NCBI RefSeq assembly: GCF_902806455.1
Contig: NZ_CADCWQ010000001.1
Coordinates: forward strand, 2,046,001 to 2,110,000
Origin: Virgibacillus doumboii
GTDB lineage: Bacteria; Bacillota; Bacilli; Bacillales; Amphibacillaceae
Direction: 5' to 3'
DNA: 64,000 nucleotides
Shown here: positions 1 through 12,784 of the stretch, in pieces
How the letters are laid out: each line of letters begins with the position of its first letter
Position numbering within the stretch: the stretch's first letter is position 1
Position numbers and translations under genes: made by a program
The notes under the pieces: generated by a model
What the model was told of the DNA's origin: nothing
Database searches by the model: none
What the model saw: only the letters and a program-made list of their open reading frames with translations

Positions 1-2951
1 ACTTGCGTAACCGGAATACCTGCCCTTCTCATGTAAGAAGCGGTGCCTTCTGTTGCATACAACTGAAAGCCAAGCTGGTGAAAGCGATCTGCAATTTCCG
101 TTGTTTCCTCCTTATCCTTATCTGATACAGTCAGGAGTACTGCACCTTCCTGTGGTACGGATAAACCAGCAGCTATAAGCCCCTTATATAATGCCTTTTC
201 CAATGTTTTATCATGGCCGATTGCCTCACCGGTTGATTTCATTTCAGGTCCAAGGATCGTATCGACACTTCGTAATTTTTCAAACGAAAATACCGGTACT
301 TTGACAGAAACGATATCCTGTTCAGGTAACATCCCTGTTTGATATCCCATATTGGTTAGCGAATCCCCTAAAATGCACCTTGTGGCAACGTTCGCCATTG
401 TCACACCTGTCATTTTACTCAAAAACGGTATGGTTCTGCTTGCTCTTGGATTAACTTCCAGAACATACACATCATTATTGCAAACGATAAACTGGATATT
501 GATTAATCCTTTAACATTTAGTCCCCGGGCTATTTTTAATGTTGCCTCCATACATTGCTGTCTGACAGATTCACTGATCCGCTGCGGAGGATAAACGGCA
601 ATCGAATCGCCTGAGTGGACACCCGATCGTTCGATATGCTCCATAATCCCTGGTACGATAACCGATTCGCCGTCGCTTATTGCATCCACTTCCACTTCGA
701 TTCCAGTTATATATTTATCTATAAGAATTGGATGCGTATCATCCGCGCCGTTGGATTTTGCTAAATATGTGTGAAGTTCGTCATCATCATAAACTATTTC
801 CATACGGCTTCCGCCGATAACATAAGATGGTCTTACCAATACCGGATAGCCAATTTCGTTAGCTGCTTCCAATACCTGACTCGGTTTTTTAACCGTTTTA
901 CCCTCTGGCCGCAGTAAATTGAGATCAGTTAAAAGCTTTTCGAATTTATCACGGTCCTCGGCTTTATCAATTGCCTCCAGATTCGTACCAAGTATGTTGA
1001 CATTACGTCGTTGCAGGCCTTCTGCCAGATTGATTGCTGTTTGTCCGCCAAATTGAACGATTACCCCTTCTGGCTGTTCCAGGTTGATAACATGCATGAC
1101 ATCTTCGAGCGTAAGCGGTTCAAAATAGAGCTTATCCGAAATACTGAAATCGGTTGACACTGTTTCCGGGTTGTTATTCATGATGATAGCTTCGTAACCC
1201 ATTTCTTTAATGGCTAAAACCGAATGTACCGTCGCATAATCAAACTCAATCCCCTGACCGATCCGGATAGGCCCTGAACCAAGCACAAGGATTTTTTTAC
1301 GTTCAGAGCGGATGGACTCATTTTCGTCTTCATACGAACTGTAAAAATAAGGTGTTTCCGACTCAAATTCACCTGCACATGTATCGACCATTTTATAGAC
1401 AGGTGTGATGGAATGTTCGATTCGCTGATTATATACCTGATCCTCTGTTACATTCCATAGACGGGCAATGTGTTTATCGGCAAACCCAAGTTCTTTTACT
1501 TCCTGTAAAACTTCCTGTGAATATTTATTTTTATTAAGGTTCGTCTCAATTTCAATTAATTGCTGTATCTTAATAAGGAAAAACCGGTCTATTTTAGTTA
1601 ACTGGAATATTTCTTCAACGGTCATGCCCCGCCTTATTACTTCCGCGAGAACAAACAGCCGTTCATCGTCAGCTTTTTGTAAGCGTGTTTTCAATTCATC
1701 AAGCGATAAATCAACCAAACTTTTCAGCCATAATTCTTCCGTTCCGATATCCAATGACCGGATCCCTTTTAATAAAGATTCCTCAAAATTTCGTCCAATC
1801 GACATTATTTCCCCTGTTGCTTTCATTTGTGTACCAAGGTAACGATTACCATTTACGAATTTATCGAACGGAAAACGTGGTATTTTCGTTACAACATAAT
1901 CAAGGGCAGGCTCAAAACAGGCATAAGTCGTTCCTGTTATTGGATTAATAATTTCATCCATTGTCAGTCCAACTGCAATTTTTGCTGCCATTTTTGCAAT
2001 TGGATAGCCTGTAGCTTTTGAGGCCAGCGCTGATGATCTGCTGACACGCGGATTAACTTCGATAATATAGTAATTGAAACTGTTGGGATCAATTGCAAGC
2101 TGAACATTACATCCACCCTCAATTTCCAACGCCCGGATGATTTTCAGTGATGCATTTCTCAACAGCTGATACTCCCGATCACTGAGCGTTTGGGATGGTG
2201 CTACGACAATCGAATCACCGGTATGAATCCCGACCGGATCCACATTTTCCATGTTACACACAACAATTGCCTGGTCGTTTTTATCACGCATCACTTCATA
2301 CTCTATTTCTTTGTATCCTGCTATATTTTTCTCGATTAAACATTGATTGACAGGCGATAATGCCAGCCCATTACGCGCAATTTCTCTGAGTTCTGATTCG
2401 TTATAACACATCCCGCCTCCGGTTCCTCCAAGTGTATAGGCAGGACGAACGATAACCGGAAAACCTATTTTCTTCGCAAAATCCATTGCTGCCTCAACCG
2501 AGTTCACAATTTGGCTGTCTGGTACAGGTTCATTTAATTCCTGCATTAACGACCGGAATTTTTTACGGTCTTCGGCTTTTTCGATTGCTTCAAGCGATGT
2601 CCCTAAGAGCTCAACTTTGTATTCACCTAAAATGCCGATTCTCTCTAATTCCACTGCCAGGTTCAGCCCTGTTTGACCTCCTAATGTGGGAAGAATTGCA
2701 TCAGGCTGTTCTTTGCGGATAATTTTAATCAGAAAATCCGTTGTTAATGGTTCCATGTATACCTTATCTGCTATAGTTTGATCAGTCATGATTGTTGCCG
2801 GATTGGAGTTTGCCAGAATAACTGTGTACCCTTCTTCTGTTAACGCCTGGCATGCCTGTGTTCCGGAATAGTCAAATTCTGCTGCCTGACCGATGACAAT
2901 TGGTCCTGATCCAATGACAAGTATCTTCTTAATCCTGTTGTTCTTAGGCAT
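1..2951 (-). CDS. carB: Carbamoyl-phosphate synthase large subunit (3'-truncated by window edge)
   Basis: Makes carbamoyl phosphate from bicarbonate, ATP and the ammonia delivered by CarA, the first step of pyrimidine and arginine synthesis. I translated the minus strand: the start is MPKNNRIKK, the first ATP-grasp half begins with [12 protein letters not shown], and the duplicated half begins with [14 protein letters not shown] near residue 555. The reading frame is open to the window edge, giving about 983 codons against about 1070 for the family, so most of the C-terminal MGS-like allosteric domain is missing. The start overlaps the carA stop by 8 bp, indicating translational coupling. It is the last visible gene of the pyr operon; pyrK/pyrD would be expected beyond the edge. 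Confidence 0.97.
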   Translation of the reverse strand, partial: MPKNNRIKKILVIGSGPIVIGQAAEFDYSGTQACQALTEEGYTVILANSNPATIMTDQTIADKVYMEPLTTDFLIKIIRKEQPDAILPTLGGQTGLNLAVELERIGILGEYKVELLGTSLEAIEKAEDRKKFRSLMQELNEPVPDSQIVNSVEAAMDFAKKIGFPVIVRPAYTLGGTGGGMCYNESELREIARNGLALSPVNQCLIEKNIAGYKEIEYEVMRDKNDQAIVVCNMENVDPVGIHTGDSIVVAPSQTLSDREYQLLRNASLKIIRALEIEGGCNVQLAIDPNSFNYYIIEVNPRVSRSSALASKATGYPIAKMAAKIAVGLTMDEIINPITGTTYACFEPALDYVVTKIPRFPFDKFVNGNRYLGTQMKATGEIMSIGRNFEESLLKGIRSLDIGTEELWLKSLVDLSLDELKTRLQKADDERLFVLAEVIRRGMTVEEIFQLTKIDRFFLIKIQQLIEIETNLNKNKYSQEVLQEVKELGFADKHIARLWNVTEDQVYNQRIEHSITPVYKMVDTCAGEFESETPYFYSSYEDENESIRSERKKILVLGSGPIRIGQGIEFDYATVHSVLAIKEMGYEAIIMNNNPETVSTDFSISDKLYFEPLTLEDVMHVINLEQPEGVIVQFGGQTAINLAEGLQRRNVNILGTNLEAIDKAEDRDKFEKLLTDLNLLRPEGKTVKKPSQVLEAANEIGYPVLVRPSYVIGGSRMEIVYDDDELHTYLAKSNGADDTHPILIDKYITGIEVEVDAISDGESVIVPGIMEHIERSGVHSGDSIAVYPPQRISESVRQQCMEATLKIARGLNVKGLINIQFIVCNNDVYVLEVNPRASRTIPFLSKMTGVTMANVATRCILGDSLTNMGYQTGMLPEQDIVSVKVPVFSFEKLRSVDTILGPEMKSTGEAIGHDKTLEKALYKGLIAAGLSVPQEGAVLLTVSDKDKEETTEIADRFHQLGFQLYATEGTASYMRRAGIPVTQ

Positions 2952-4044
2952 ATACATTCTCCTTATGTTTGGCTTTTGTTTCAGTAATCATTTGTAAAAA
3001 GGCATCAAACAGGTGATTTGTATCTTCCGGTCCCGGAGAACTTTCCGGATGGTACTGAACCGAGAAAGCCGGATAAAAAGTATGGCGCACTCCTTCGACC
3101 GAATCATCGTTTAAAGCTTGCTGCGTGATTACGAGGTCCGTATGTGCCAACGAATCATGTGTAACTGCATAGCTGTGATTTTGTGATGTCATGTATGTCT
3201 TATTCTTTTCCAAATCTTTAACCGGATGATTTGCCCCGCGGTGACCAAACTTCATTTTTTCTGTATCGCCACCACATGCAAGTGCAAGCAACTGGTGTCC
3301 GAGGCAAATACCGAACAATGGTATCTGGCCCAGTACCGTTTTAATCATCTCAATTGATTCCGGAACATCTTTTGGATCACCCGGTCCATTCGTCAGCATG
3401 ATTCCATCAGGTTTCAGTCGTAAAATATATTCTGCACTGTAATTGTATGGAACTACTGTCACATGACAATTCCGCTTGGTCAGTTCACGAAGAATCCCGT
3501 GCTTCATCCCGAAATCAACCAGTACAATTCGCATGCCCCGTCCGGGAACAACATAAGGTTTCACGGCAGAAGTCATTTTCACCTGATTTGTTTGATATGG
3601 CAGATTTTTTACTTTCTCAAAATGTTCATCAAATGAATCATCCGCGTCCGTAATCATCGCTTTCATAGTCCCGTTTTTCCGGATGATTTTCGTCAGTTTT
3701 CTTGTATCGATTCCGGATATTCCCGGAATGTTATTTGCTTTCAGGTATTCATCAAGTGTTTCATCACTCCGGAAGTTTGATGGTTGTTCACATAATTCCT
3801 TTACAACAAAGCCATGAATAAATGGGGTAACAGTCTCAAAATCATCCCGGTTAATTCCGTAATTGCCGACAAGTGGATACGTCATCGTTACGATTTGACC
3901 GCAATAAGACGGATCTGAAATAACTTCCTGATATCCAGTCATTCCGGTATTAAATACGATTTCTCCTGTTAAGTTGACATCACTGCCAAATCCTTTTCCT
4001 TTAAAAACTGTTCCATCCTCGAGAATAAGCTGCCGTTCAGTCAT
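2944..4044 (-). CDS. carA: Carbamoyl-phosphate synthase small (glutaminase) subunit
   Basis: Glutamine amidotransferase subunit that hydrolyses glutamine and channels ammonia to CarB. The N-terminal CPSase small-chain domain ([13 protein letters not shown]) is followed by a class I amidotransferase domain with the nucleophile in [15 protein letters not shown] and the His/Glu pair in [13 protein letters not shown]. The reading frame extends 12 codons upstream, but an ATG at 4044 has GGAGG eight bases before it and gives [11 protein letters not shown], the usual N-terminus (366 aa). It overlaps the pyrC stop by 8 bp and carB by 8 bp, so pyrC-carA-carB are tightly coupled. Confidence 0.96.
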   Translation of the reverse strand: MTERQLILEDGTVFKGKGFGSDVNLTGEIVFNTGMTGYQEVISDPSYCGQIVTMTYPLVGNYGINRDDFETVTPFIHGFVVKELCEQPSNFRSDETLDEYLKANNIPGISGIDTRKLTKIIRKNGTMKAMITDADDSFDEHFEKVKNLPYQTNQVKMTSAVKPYVVPGRGMRIVLVDFGMKHGILRELTKRNCHVTVVPYNYSAEYILRLKPDGIMLTNGPGDPKDVPESIEMIKTVLGQIPLFGICLGHQLLALACGGDTEKMKFGHRGANHPVKDLEKNKTYMTSQNHSYAVTHDSLAHTDLVITQQALNDDSVEGVRHTFYPAFSVQYHPESSPGPEDTNHLFDAFLQMITETKAKHKENVYA

Positions 4045-5323
4045 GAAAATCCTCCTTGTAAACGATTTTTCCTTCAGCAATTGTTGCTACTGGAATTCCT
4101 TGTATATCCCAGCCGTGAAATGGGGTGTTTTTTCCTTTTGAAAGAAAAGTGTTTTTATCTATTTTTGCTTTTTTATCCAGATTCACAATAGTGAGATCAG
4201 CAACGTCCCCTACTTTTAAAGCCCCATAAGGCAAATTGAAAACTTGTGCTGGTTTAATCGTCAGCCAATCTGCTAATTGGTGCAGTGTGATTTTATTTGT
4301 TTTTACAAGATTCGTATACAGTAGTGAAAAAGCAGTCTCCAAACCGACAATCCCAAATGGGGCATTAAGAAAACCTTGTGCTTTTTCCGCTTCAGCGTGT
4401 GGTGCATGGTCTGTTGCAATAAAATCGATTGTTCCATCTATCAAACCTTCGAACAGAGCCTCTTGGTCTTCTTCACTTCTTAATGGTGGATTCATTTTAA
4501 AGTTGGCATCATCTTCAGCGATTACATCTTCATTCAGTAATAGATGATGCGGGGTTACTTCAGCAGTCACGTGAATTCCTGCTCTTTTGGCATCGCGTAT
4601 GACTCGTACTGACTCTTTTGTACTTACGTGGCAAACATGGTAATGACATCCGGTTGCTTCCGCCAGTAATACATCACGGGCGATCTGCACAGATTCACTT
4701 TGTGAAGGAATTCCTGGAAGGTCCAAAGTTTTATCTGCGTTTCCCTGATGAACAACGCCGCCATAAAGAATCGAGTTATCCTCACAATGGGCAACAATTG
4801 GTTTATTATTAGCGGCTGCCTCTTTCATGGCGCGGAGCATCATGTCGGCAGTTTGTATTCCGACTCCATCATCCGTAAACGCAAATACACCCGCTTTTGA
4901 AAGTTCAGTTATATTTGTAAGCTCATTACCTGCTAAATTTGTTGTAATTGCTGCATATGGTAAAACACGTACACTGGCATCTTTTTCCAGTTTTTCATGT
5001 AAACCATTGACCGAATCAACGTCATCAGGAACAGGGGAAGTGTTCGGCATTGCGCAAACTGTAGTAAAACCACCCCGTGCAGCGGCTTTCGTGCCCGTTT
5101 CTATTGTTTCTTTATGTTCTCCGCCCGGTTCCCTGAGATGGATATGAACATCGATAAATCCGGGGAATACAAAATTGTTCTGACAATCGATTATTTTATC
5201 CGTATCCACTGAAATTTCAGGTGCTATTTCAGCTATTTTTCCATTATCAATTAGAATGTCGCATTGTCCTGTTTCATTTTTGTCATAAATTCTTCTTGCA
5301 TTTTTAAGTAATAGTTTCATCAT
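4037..5323 (-). CDS. pyrC: Dihydroorotase
   Basis: Cyclises N-carbamoyl-aspartate to dihydroorotate, the third step of UMP synthesis. It is a class I, zinc amidohydrolase: the metal-binding HIHLREPG motif lies near residue 60, followed by [33 protein letters not shown] and the late metal/catalytic DHAPH motif. I chose the ATG at 5323, which overlaps the pyrB stop as ATGA and gives 428 aa, the usual Bacillus length; the next ATG (5320) is equally possible. It sits between pyrB and carA in the pyr operon with overlaps on both sides. Confidence 0.96.
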   Translation of the reverse strand: MMKLLLKNARRIYDKNETGQCDILIDNGKIAEIAPEISVDTDKIIDCQNNFVFPGFIDVHIHLREPGGEHKETIETGTKAAARGGFTTVCAMPNTSPVPDDVDSVNGLHEKLEKDASVRVLPYAAITTNLAGNELTNITELSKAGVFAFTDDGVGIQTADMMLRAMKEAAANNKPIVAHCEDNSILYGGVVHQGNADKTLDLPGIPSQSESVQIARDVLLAEATGCHYHVCHVSTKESVRVIRDAKRAGIHVTAEVTPHHLLLNEDVIAEDDANFKMNPPLRSEEDQEALFEGLIDGTIDFIATDHAPHAEAEKAQGFLNAPFGIVGLETAFSLLYTNLVKTNKITLHQLADWLTIKPAQVFNLPYGALKVGDVADLTIVNLDKKAKIDKNTFLSKGKNTPFHGWDIQGIPVATIAEGKIVYKEDFHD

Positions 5324-6204
5324 GCCAGTCCCCATTTCTCTGCTAATATTTTAATTATCGCCATTCGTACATAAACACCGTTTTCCATTTGTTTAAAAAC
5401 CCTTGATCTGTCACATTCCACTAATTCTTCTGCGATTTCAACTCCTCGATTGACTGGTGCCGGATGAAGAATTATCGCATGACTTTTCATTTTCCTTTCC
5501 CGTTCAATCGTAAGTCCAAATTGCTTCAGATAGGAAGTCGTATCATATTGGTCTGTTTCGTGTCGTTCATGCTGAATACGTAACAGCATCATTACATCAC
5601 ACATTTCAACCCCCTCATCGATTGAAACATAGGGAAATTCCATGGACTCATCCCCAAAACCCGGTGCCGCTGCAAAGTATACCTCGGCACCAAGCGTCTT
5701 CAGCGCGTATGCGTTGGAACGTGCTACCCTGCTATGCTTTATGTCCCCTGCAATAACAACCTTTACATTCTTAAATGTTCCGAATTCCTGATAGATTGTT
5801 AATAAATCAAGCATACACTGTGTCGGATGTTCACCTTTTCCTGCCCCGGCATTGATGACTGGTATGGAGATATTCGGTAAAAGTTCGTCATACCAGTTGT
5901 CGTCCTGATGACGAATCATCAGCATATCAGCACCAATTGCCTCGAACGTTTTGGCTGTATCATACAAAGATTCCCCTTTTGTTATACTGGAAGTTTCCAT
6001 ATGAAAATCAAATGTTTCCATTCCCAGTTTTTTCTGTGCTGCCACAAAACTCATTTTTGTTCTGGTGCTCGGTTCATAAAAGAGATTTGCAGCGAATAAT
6101 TGTTTTGAAAACTTTTGATCTTGCAAACGAACTTCTTCTGCTCTGTTTAAAATAGAACTAATAGATTTACAGGTTAAATTTTTCGTTGATACGAAATGTC
6201 GCAT
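5320..6204 (-). CDS. pyrB: Aspartate carbamoyltransferase catalytic chain
   Basis: Condenses carbamoyl phosphate with aspartate, the committed step of pyrimidine synthesis. Diagnostic motifs are [12 protein letters not shown] (carbamoyl-phosphate loop, residues about 43-54), [12 protein letters not shown] and [10 protein letters not shown] near the C-terminus. The 294 residues match the unregulated catalytic chain of Bacillus, and no pyrI partner is present. Its ATG is preceded by AGAGGAAG. Only 14 bp separate it from uraA, which leaves no room for the third PyrR attenuator that B. subtilis has in front of pyrB. Confidence 0.96.
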   Translation of the reverse strand: MRHFVSTKNLTCKSISSILNRAEEVRLQDQKFSKQLFAANLFYEPSTRTKMSFVAAQKKLGMETFDFHMETSSITKGESLYDTAKTFEAIGADMLMIRHQDDNWYDELLPNISIPVINAGAGKGEHPTQCMLDLLTIYQEFGTFKNVKVVIAGDIKHSRVARSNAYALKTLGAEVYFAAAPGFGDESMEFPYVSIDEGVEMCDVMMLLRIQHERHETDQYDTTSYLKQFGLTIERERKMKSHAIILHPAPVNRGVEIAEELVECDRSRVFKQMENGVYVRMAIIKILAEKWGLA

Positions 6205-6218
6205 AAAATTCTTCCTCT

Positions 6219-7601
6219 CTATGCTGCACGTTCATCTTTTTCGGATACTGTAGTGTCATCAAACATTGCTCCGTTGCCATAGCCACTTTCCTTTCCTGGC
6301 AGTACAAGGTTTAATACAACTCCAATCAACGCTGATAATGCCATACCTGCAATTTGCAGGTTATCGGTAACCTGGATAAATGCACCACCGATTCCGATTA
6401 CCAGAATGACAGATGAGATGATCAGGTTTCGCTTATCACTCAAATCAATATGATTATCAATCATCATTCGCAGACCATTTGAGGCAATGATCCCGAACAA
6501 TAGTATCGATACACCACCCATAACTGCTGAAGGTATGGAACTGATTGTCGCTGTAATAATGCCGATAAATCCAAAGGTAACTGCAAAGACTCCAGCACCC
6601 GCAATAACAAAGACACTGAATACACGGGTTATTGCCAGAACGCCAATGTTTTCACCGTACGTTGTATTTGGAGGTCCGCCAATGAACGATGCAATTATTG
6701 TAGCTACCCCATCACCCATAATGGAACGGTGAAGTCCGGGTTTCTTGATAAAGTTATTGCCGACGACCTTTGACAATACCATCTGGTCACCAATATGCTC
6801 AGCAATTGTTACAAGTGCTACGGGGGCCATTAAGAAAATAATTTCTCCACTGATGACCTCAAAGGGAGAGTAGTTTACAAATGGTACGATAAAATCGGGT
6901 TTCTGAAAGATTGCCAGGAAAAACTCGCCAATGGAACCAGCCGTTGTTATATCTGCCCACTCGGCTTTAATTTGGGCCGTATCGACAATCCCCTGAAAAA
7001 CAGCGAATACATATCCAAAAGCAATTCCTATCAGGATTGGTATAAGTCCAAAAAATCCTCGAAAGAAAATGGAAGCTATAATCGTAACGCCAAGGGTAAC
7101 AAGTGCAACCAGAAAGTGTGTGCTGCTGTAAACCTGCTCATCAATTCCAGGAACATACATCGCCATATCAATAGCAGTTGAGGCAAGACCAAGTCCAATG
7201 ACGATGATTACCGGACCGACTACAATCGGAGGTAAAATTCGCATAAGCCAGTTTATCCCAAAAAATCGAATCAAAACTGCCACTATCCCGTAAACAAGTC
7301 CAGCCAAAAAGCTGCCAATCATTGCCCCGGCTGCTCCACCAGCTGCAGTCGCACCAATAATCGGTGCAATAAACGCAAAACTTGATCCCAAATAGGCAGG
7401 TATTTGACCTTTCGTAATCAGTAAATAAGATAATGTTCCAAGTCCGCTGGAAATCAGTGCTACTGCCGGTGACAGGCCGGTAAGAAATGGAACTAATATC
7501 GTTGATCCAAACATTGCAAACAAATGCTGCAAACTTAAAATAATCCATTTTTGCGGTTTCGGTACTTCTTTAACGTCTAATGCCATTTCTTTCTGTCTCA
7601 T
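6219..7601 (-). CDS. uraA: Uracil permease
   Basis: Proton-coupled uracil uptake protein of the nucleobase:cation symporter-2 family (called pyrP in B. subtilis), located in the membrane. It has about 12-14 hydrophobic segments, the family signature around SSFAFIAPI and GGPPNTTYGENIG, and a long hydrophobic second half. The reading frame begins at 7616, but GGGAGG is 7 bases upstream of the ATG at 7601 (MRQKEMALDVKE), which gives 460 aa. It lies between the attenuated uraA leader and pyrB, so salvage uptake is controlled together with de novo synthesis. Confidence 0.93.
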   Translation of the reverse strand: MRQKEMALDVKEVPKPQKWIILSLQHLFAMFGSTILVPFLTGLSPAVALISSGLGTLSYLLITKGQIPAYLGSSFAFIAPIIGATAAGGAAGAMIGSFLAGLVYGIVAVLIRFFGINWLMRILPPIVVGPVIIVIGLGLASTAIDMAMYVPGIDEQVYSSTHFLVALVTLGVTIIASIFFRGFFGLIPILIGIAFGYVFAVFQGIVDTAQIKAEWADITTAGSIGEFFLAIFQKPDFIVPFVNYSPFEVISGEIIFLMAPVALVTIAEHIGDQMVLSKVVGNNFIKKPGLHRSIMGDGVATIIASFIGGPPNTTYGENIGVLAITRVFSVFVIAGAGVFAVTFGFIGIITATISSIPSAVMGGVSILLFGIIASNGLRMMIDNHIDLSDKRNLIISSVILVIGIGGAFIQVTDNLQIAGMALSALIGVVLNLVLPGKESGYGNGAMFDDTTVSEKDERAA

Positions 7602-7628
7602 TTCCATTCCTCCCATTTAAATTGCATT

Positions 7629-7661
7629 AAAAAAACCTCTTTGCAAAAGGCCGCAAAGAGG
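7629..7661 (-). terminator. Attenuator terminator in the uraA leader
   Basis: Nine-base perfect stem (CCTCTTTGC / GCAAAGAGG) followed on the minus strand by seven T. It lies between the PyrR-binding hairpin at 7704-7734 and the uraA start, the layout of Bacillus pyr attenuators: UMP-bound PyrR stabilises the upstream hairpin and lets this terminator form. Confidence 0.88.
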
Positions 7662-7703
7662 TATACGTGCAGAAAGTTATTGAATACACGCGTTCTCAGG
7701 CAA

Positions 7704-7734
7704 CCTTTTAAATCTCTCTGGATTTAGTTAAAGG
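7704..7734 (-). promoter_or_regulatory. PyrR-binding RNA hairpin (anti-antiterminator) before uraA
   Basis: The minus-strand RNA folds as CCTTTAA...TTAAAAGG around AATCCAGAGAGATT, matching the known PyrR recognition consensus ARUCCNGNGAGGYU at all but one position. It is placed 40 bases upstream of the attenuator terminator. Seen: the hairpin and consensus. Known: PyrR binding of this loop in Bacillus. Inferred: UMP-dependent attenuation of uraA and the downstream pyr genes. Confidence 0.88.
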
Positions 7735-7743
7735 TCTATCTAT

Positions 7744-8411
<668 letters not shown>

Positions 8412-8418
8412 ATCATTT

Positions 8419-8446
8419 ATTTTATTTGCTTGCTTTATTATTGCAA
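8419..8446 (-). promoter_or_regulatory. Candidate sigma-A promoter of the pyr operon
   Basis: Minus strand -35 TTGCAA (8446-8441), 16-bp spacer, -10 TAAAAT (8424-8419). It lies directly upstream of the first PyrR hairpin and just downstream of the rluD-type gene stop, where B. subtilis has its pyr promoter. Assigned by eye. Confidence 0.5.
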
Positions 8447-8461
8447 ACCAGCATCTTTCTG

Positions 8462-9373
8462 TCAATACATTTTCTCAAACTGCTTCAACAGCTTTTGAAA
8501 ATAATCAGGTGCTTCCGCTATAAATTGTTTCCACTCGCCGGTTCTCGGGTGGGTAAAGCCAAGTGATTTGGCATGCAGCACCTGACCATTTGTTTCCAAT
8601 GTTTTTCGCTGACCGTATTTGGGGTCACCAACAAGCGGAAAACCAATGTATTTCATATGGACGCGAATTTGATGGGTCCGCCCCGTTTCAAGCTGACATT
8701 CAACATGTGTAAAATTTTCATATCTGTTTATAACCCGAAAATGCGTCACTGCCGGTTTGCCATTATCAACAACGGCCATTTTTTGCCGGTTATTTGGATC
8801 CCTTCCAATCGGTGCATCAATTAATCCGTTGTCATGATTGATTTCACCGTGAACAACCGCTTCATATTTACGTTCAATATCTTTTTCAGCCAGTTGTTCA
8901 GCCAAACTTGTATGTGCCATGTCATTTTTGGCAACAACTAATAGGCCGCTCGTATCTTTATCAATGCGATGAACAATGCCGGGACGTTCGACACCGTTAA
9001 TTCCCGACAAATCATCACAATGATACAGTAATGCATTTACCAGTGTACCATTCTGGTGGCCGGCCGATGGGTGAACCACCATTCCTTTTGGTTTATTAAC
9101 TACAAGCTGATCACCGTCTTCATAAACGATGGATAACGGAATGTTTTCAGGCTCTATATTTAATGGCTCCGGGTCTGGAATAGTCCACTCAACCACGTCA
9201 CCGGTATGACATTTATAGTTTGCCTTCACGTTCTCCTTATTTACAAATACAAGCTCACCGGAAATCCAGGTCTGAACCTGTGAACGCGAAACATCCTGAT
9301 TAATGCCAGACAATAATTTATCAATCCGTATTTTATTTTCCATTTCAGTTACAACGTGCTGATGTGAGGTCAT
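8462..9373 (-). CDS. RluD-type rRNA pseudouridine synthase (YlyB family)
   Basis: Isomerises uridines, probably in 23S rRNA; the exact target cannot be told from sequence. An N-terminal S4 RNA-binding region (IRIDKLLSGINQDVSRSQVQ) precedes the catalytic domain, whose aspartate lies in HRIDKDTSGLLVVAKN. Other family motifs are VVNKPKGMVVHPS and LETGRTHQIRVH. At 303 aa it is full length. Its ATG overlaps the lspA stop by one base (TAATG), so lspA and this gene are co-translated, as in B. subtilis lspA-ylyB. The pyr promoter follows. Confidence 0.92.
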   Translation of the reverse strand: MTSHQHVVTEMENKIRIDKLLSGINQDVSRSQVQTWISGELVFVNKENVKANYKCHTGDVVEWTIPDPEPLNIEPENIPLSIVYEDGDQLVVNKPKGMVVHPSAGHQNGTLVNALLYHCDDLSGINGVERPGIVHRIDKDTSGLLVVAKNDMAHTSLAEQLAEKDIERKYEAVVHGEINHDNGLIDAPIGRDPNNRQKMAVVDNGKPAVTHFRVINRYENFTHVECQLETGRTHQIRVHMKYIGFPLVGDPKYGQRKTLETNGQVLHAKSLGFTHPRTGEWKQFIAEAPDYFQKLLKQFEKMY

Positions 9374-9840
9374 TACTGCTCTTTTCCTTTCTTCTTTTCA
9401 TCAATAAACGTAACGATTAATACAAGAATTACACCTATAACCAATGAAGAATCAGCTACATTAAAGATAGGATAGTCATACCCAAACAAAATGAAATCAA
9501 AGAAATCAACTACTTCTTTACGGAAAAGACGGTCGATGAAGTTGCCAATAGCTCCACCTAAGGCAAGGCTCAGTGAAATTGCCAGCAGTCTACTATCTTT
9601 TCCATACTTTTGCATATAATAAACAATGCCTATTACGACAATAACTGTAACAATGTAAAAGAACATCATTTGTCCCTGCAGGATTCCCCATGCCGCCCCA
9701 CTATTACGATGTGAAGTTAGATAGAAAAAATTCTCAATTACTGTAATCTGTTCACCAATATCCATTGTTTTTACTACAATCCATTTTGTTACCTGATCGA
9801 TGATAACGATAACCAGTGCCAATATGTAATATAAAAACAT
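9373..9840 (-). CDS. lspA: Lipoprotein signal peptidase (signal peptidase II)
   Basis: Aspartic membrane peptidase that removes the signal peptide from diacylglyceryl prolipoproteins, such as the CtaC precursor at 62.7 kb. Four transmembrane helices are visible; the catalytic aspartates are in GNFIDRLFR and FNVADSSLV, and the NSGAAWG motif is present. The frame starts 13 codons earlier, but the ATG at 9840 has GGAGG seven bases upstream and gives [12 protein letters not shown], 155 aa. A terminator separates it from ileS, and it is coupled to the downstream pseudouridine synthase gene. Confidence 0.95.
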   Translation of the reverse strand: MFLYYILALVIVIIDQVTKWIVVKTMDIGEQITVIENFFYLTSHRNSGAAWGILQGQMMFFYIVTVIVVIGIVYYMQKYGKDSRLLAISLSLALGGAIGNFIDRLFRKEVVDFFDFILFGYDYPIFNVADSSLVIGVILVLIVTFIDEKKKGKEQ

Positions 9841-9893
9841 CCCATAGCCTCCGAATCTAAAAAACTGTTCCTTATGCATTTTACCATAAATAC

Positions 9894-9938
9894 AAAAAAA
9901 GCGCCTTTCCTTTCGAAAAAATCGAAAGGCAAAGACAC
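9894..9938 (-). terminator. Terminator after ileS
   Basis: Minus-strand hairpin CCTTTCGA / TCGAAAGG with an outer stem extension and a GC-TTTTTTT tail, starting about 12 bases after the ileS stop and ending before lspA. Confidence 0.8.
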
Positions 9939-9949
9939 TTTTTTATTCA

Positions 9950-12706
9950 TCATGCACTGTAATGTTCTTTTACAATATCTGCACAACGTGTACAAAGTTC
10001 CGGATGATCCTTATCTTCTCCAACTGTTTCTGATGCGGTCCAGCAACGCTGACATTTTTCACCCGGATGCTTTTCAACCGCAACATTCACATAACGGTAT
10101 TCCTTCGCATCATGATTGTCATCAGTGACATCAGCGCCTGATACTATAAATAACTGGTGAATATTCGGGATTTCCTCAAGTACTTCTTTTGTTACATTGT
10201 CTTTTGGAACAAGTGAAATGTTAGCTTCCAGAGATTTACCGATCACCTTGTCATTTCTTGCTTCCTCCAATGCTTTTAACACGTCATCGCGTACTTTCAT
10301 GAAGTGATCCCATTTTTCTTGAACATTCTCAATTCCGTCAATTGTTCTTGGTTCCGGAATGTCGGTCAACTGCACACTTTCTTCTCGCGCACCAGGAATA
10401 TACTCCCACATCTCATCAGTTGTATGCGGGATGATCGGCGTCAACAGTTTCACCAATGATGTTACAATTTCATAATAAGCTGTCTGAATGCTTCTGCGGC
10501 GGTGATTATCCGCTGCTTCGATATATAAAATATCTTTGGCAAAATCAAGATAGAATGCACTTAAATCAACCGTACAGAAATTATGAATTTGTGAGTAGAT
10601 TGGCGAGTATTCATAGATGTCATAGCTATCCCTGACATTCTTCAATAAATTCTGCAGGCGATGCAACATATAACGGTCGACTTCTTCCATTTCCGCTTCA
10701 GGAACTGCATCCTTCGCCGGGTCAAAATCGGCTAAATTTCCGAGCATGAACCGGACTGTGTTACGGATTTTTCGATAGCCCTCGGAAACCTGTTTCAAAA
10801 TTTCCTGTGAAATCCTTACGTCTGCCTGGTAATCAACTGATGATACCCATAGTCGTAAAATATCAATCCCAAGCTGTTTTTGGATCTTTAACGGATCCAT
10901 AACATTGCCGAGTGATTTACTCATCTTGCGGCCATTTCCATCCAATGTGAATCCATGACTGACAATAGCCTCATATGGAGCTCTGCCTGTTACTGCCACT
11001 GCAGTTGAAATGGATGAATTAAACCACCCGCGGTACTGGTCACTTCCTTCCAGATAGACATCTGCCGGGCGTTTATGATCCTTCCGTCCCATAAGTACAG
11101 CTTCATGCGATGAACCGGAGTCAAACCAGACATCCATGATATCTGTCTCTTTGGTAAAATCGCCATTTGGGCTATGTTCGGAAGTAAACCCTTCAGGCAA
11201 CAGATCTTTTGCTTCCCGTTCAAACCAGACATTTGACCCATGCTCTGCAAATAACTTGGATACATGTTCAATAGTCTCGTCATTAATAATCGGTGTGCCA
11301 TCTTCTCCGTAAAAAACAGGAATCGGTACACCCCATGTCCGCTGCCGGGAAATACACCAGTCTTCACGATCACGCACCATGTTATACAGCCGTGTTTCAC
11401 CCCATGACGGATACCAGTTAATCCGATTAATTTCGTCTAAAATATTTTGACGAAAATCTTTAATCGAAGCAAACCATTGGGATGTCGCCCGGAAAATGGT
11501 TGGTTTTTTCGTACGCCAGTCATGCGGGTATGAGTGTGTGATAAATGTCAGTTTCAGCAGTGATCCGTTTTCTTCCAGCTTTTCCGTTACAACTTTATTG
11601 GCCTGATCATAAAACAGCCCTTCAAATCCTGGTGCTTCAGCGGTAAAGTAACCTTTTTCATCAACCGGAGAAAGGGCTTCAAGTCCATACCTTCTTGACA
11701 TATAGAAGTCATCTTCCCCATGTCCTGGTGACGTATGAACACAGCCGGTACCGGCATCTGTTGTCACATGATCACCCATCATCACAAGTGAATCACGGTC
11801 ATAAAACGGATGTTTCGTAACGACTTTATCCGCTTCTTCCCCTTTGAATGTTTTCACAACTTCCGGACTTTCCCATTCCAGTTCTTCGGTAATGGTTTCC
11901 AAAAGCTCATTTGCAATGACATATTTTTCACCATTAACAGTAACGACGGCATATTCAAGTTCCGGGTGCAGTGCAATACCCAGGTTGGCCGGAATCGTCC
12001 ATGGTGTCGTTGTCCAGATAATTATTTTTTCGTCGCCGTCAAGAACCCCTTTTCCGTCTGTCACCTGAAAAGACACATAAATAGAAGGCGATCGTTTATC
12101 ATAGTATTCAATTTCTGCCTCGGCCAGTGCCGACTCTGAAGACGGTGACCAATAAACAGGCTTCAGTCCCTTGTAAATGTATTCTTTCTTTGCCATCTCA
12201 CCAAACACTCTGATCTGTGCTGCTTCATAATCTTTTGTCAGCGTAATATACGGGTTATCCCAATCACCGCGGACACCAAACTTTTTAAACTGTGTACGCT
12301 GATTATCCAGTTGTCCCAAAGCATATTCAGCACACATTTGTCTGAATTCAGCAATACTCATTTTTTTGCGGTCAACTTTTTTCTTTTTGGTCAATGCTGT
12401 TTCCACCGGTAGACCGTGTGTATCCCAGCCGGGTACATATGGTGCATGATAGCCGGTCATCGATCTGTATCGAGTAATAAAATCCTTCAAAATTTTGTTT
12501 AATGCATGCCCGATATGCAAGTCACCATTGGCATACGGAGGACCGTCATGCAGAATAAACAATGGACGTCCTTTAGTACGCTCCAGATCCTTCTCGTAAA
12601 TTTGGTTTTCATCCCATTTTTTCTGGCGCTCAGGCTCCTTGTTCGGCAAATTCCCGCGCATTGGAAATTCTGTTTTCGGCATCAATAATGTGTCTTTATA
12701 GTCCAA
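9950..12706 (-). CDS. ileS: Isoleucyl-tRNA synthetase
   Basis: Charges tRNA-Ile in the cytoplasm; class I synthetase. It shows the HIGH signature in [16 protein letters not shown] (about residues 56-71), the editing (CP1) domain with [14 protein letters not shown], the KMSKS loop [10 protein letters not shown] near residue 600, and a C-terminal zinc site CQRCW...CTRC. The 918 aa match the bacterial family. Transcription is controlled by the T-box leader just upstream (12785-13022), and the gene follows divIVA as in other Bacillaceae. No sign of the mupirocin-resistant eukaryote-like type was seen. Confidence 0.97.
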   Translation of the reverse strand: MDYKDTLLMPKTEFPMRGNLPNKEPERQKKWDENQIYEKDLERTKGRPLFILHDGPPYANGDLHIGHALNKILKDFITRYRSMTGYHAPYVPGWDTHGLPVETALTKKKKVDRKKMSIAEFRQMCAEYALGQLDNQRTQFKKFGVRGDWDNPYITLTKDYEAAQIRVFGEMAKKEYIYKGLKPVYWSPSSESALAEAEIEYYDKRSPSIYVSFQVTDGKGVLDGDEKIIIWTTTPWTIPANLGIALHPELEYAVVTVNGEKYVIANELLETITEELEWESPEVVKTFKGEEADKVVTKHPFYDRDSLVMMGDHVTTDAGTGCVHTSPGHGEDDFYMSRRYGLEALSPVDEKGYFTAEAPGFEGLFYDQANKVVTEKLEENGSLLKLTFITHSYPHDWRTKKPTIFRATSQWFASIKDFRQNILDEINRINWYPSWGETRLYNMVRDREDWCISRQRTWGVPIPVFYGEDGTPIINDETIEHVSKLFAEHGSNVWFEREAKDLLPEGFTSEHSPNGDFTKETDIMDVWFDSGSSHEAVLMGRKDHKRPADVYLEGSDQYRGWFNSSISTAVAVTGRAPYEAIVSHGFTLDGNGRKMSKSLGNVMDPLKIQKQLGIDILRLWVSSVDYQADVRISQEILKQVSEGYRKIRNTVRFMLGNLADFDPAKDAVPEAEMEEVDRYMLHRLQNLLKNVRDSYDIYEYSPIYSQIHNFCTVDLSAFYLDFAKDILYIEAADNHRRRSIQTAYYEIVTSLVKLLTPIIPHTTDEMWEYIPGAREESVQLTDIPEPRTIDGIENVQEKWDHFMKVRDDVLKALEEARNDKVIGKSLEANISLVPKDNVTKEVLEEIPNIHQLFIVSGADVTDDNHDAKEYRYVNVAVEKHPGEKCQRCWTASETVGEDKDHPELCTRCADIVKEHYSA

Positions 12707-12784
12707 AATTTTTCACTCCTTGTTATTTTAGAAATCAGCCATGTTAATAAAATATCAAAACTATCGTTAAAATAGTTCCAGAAT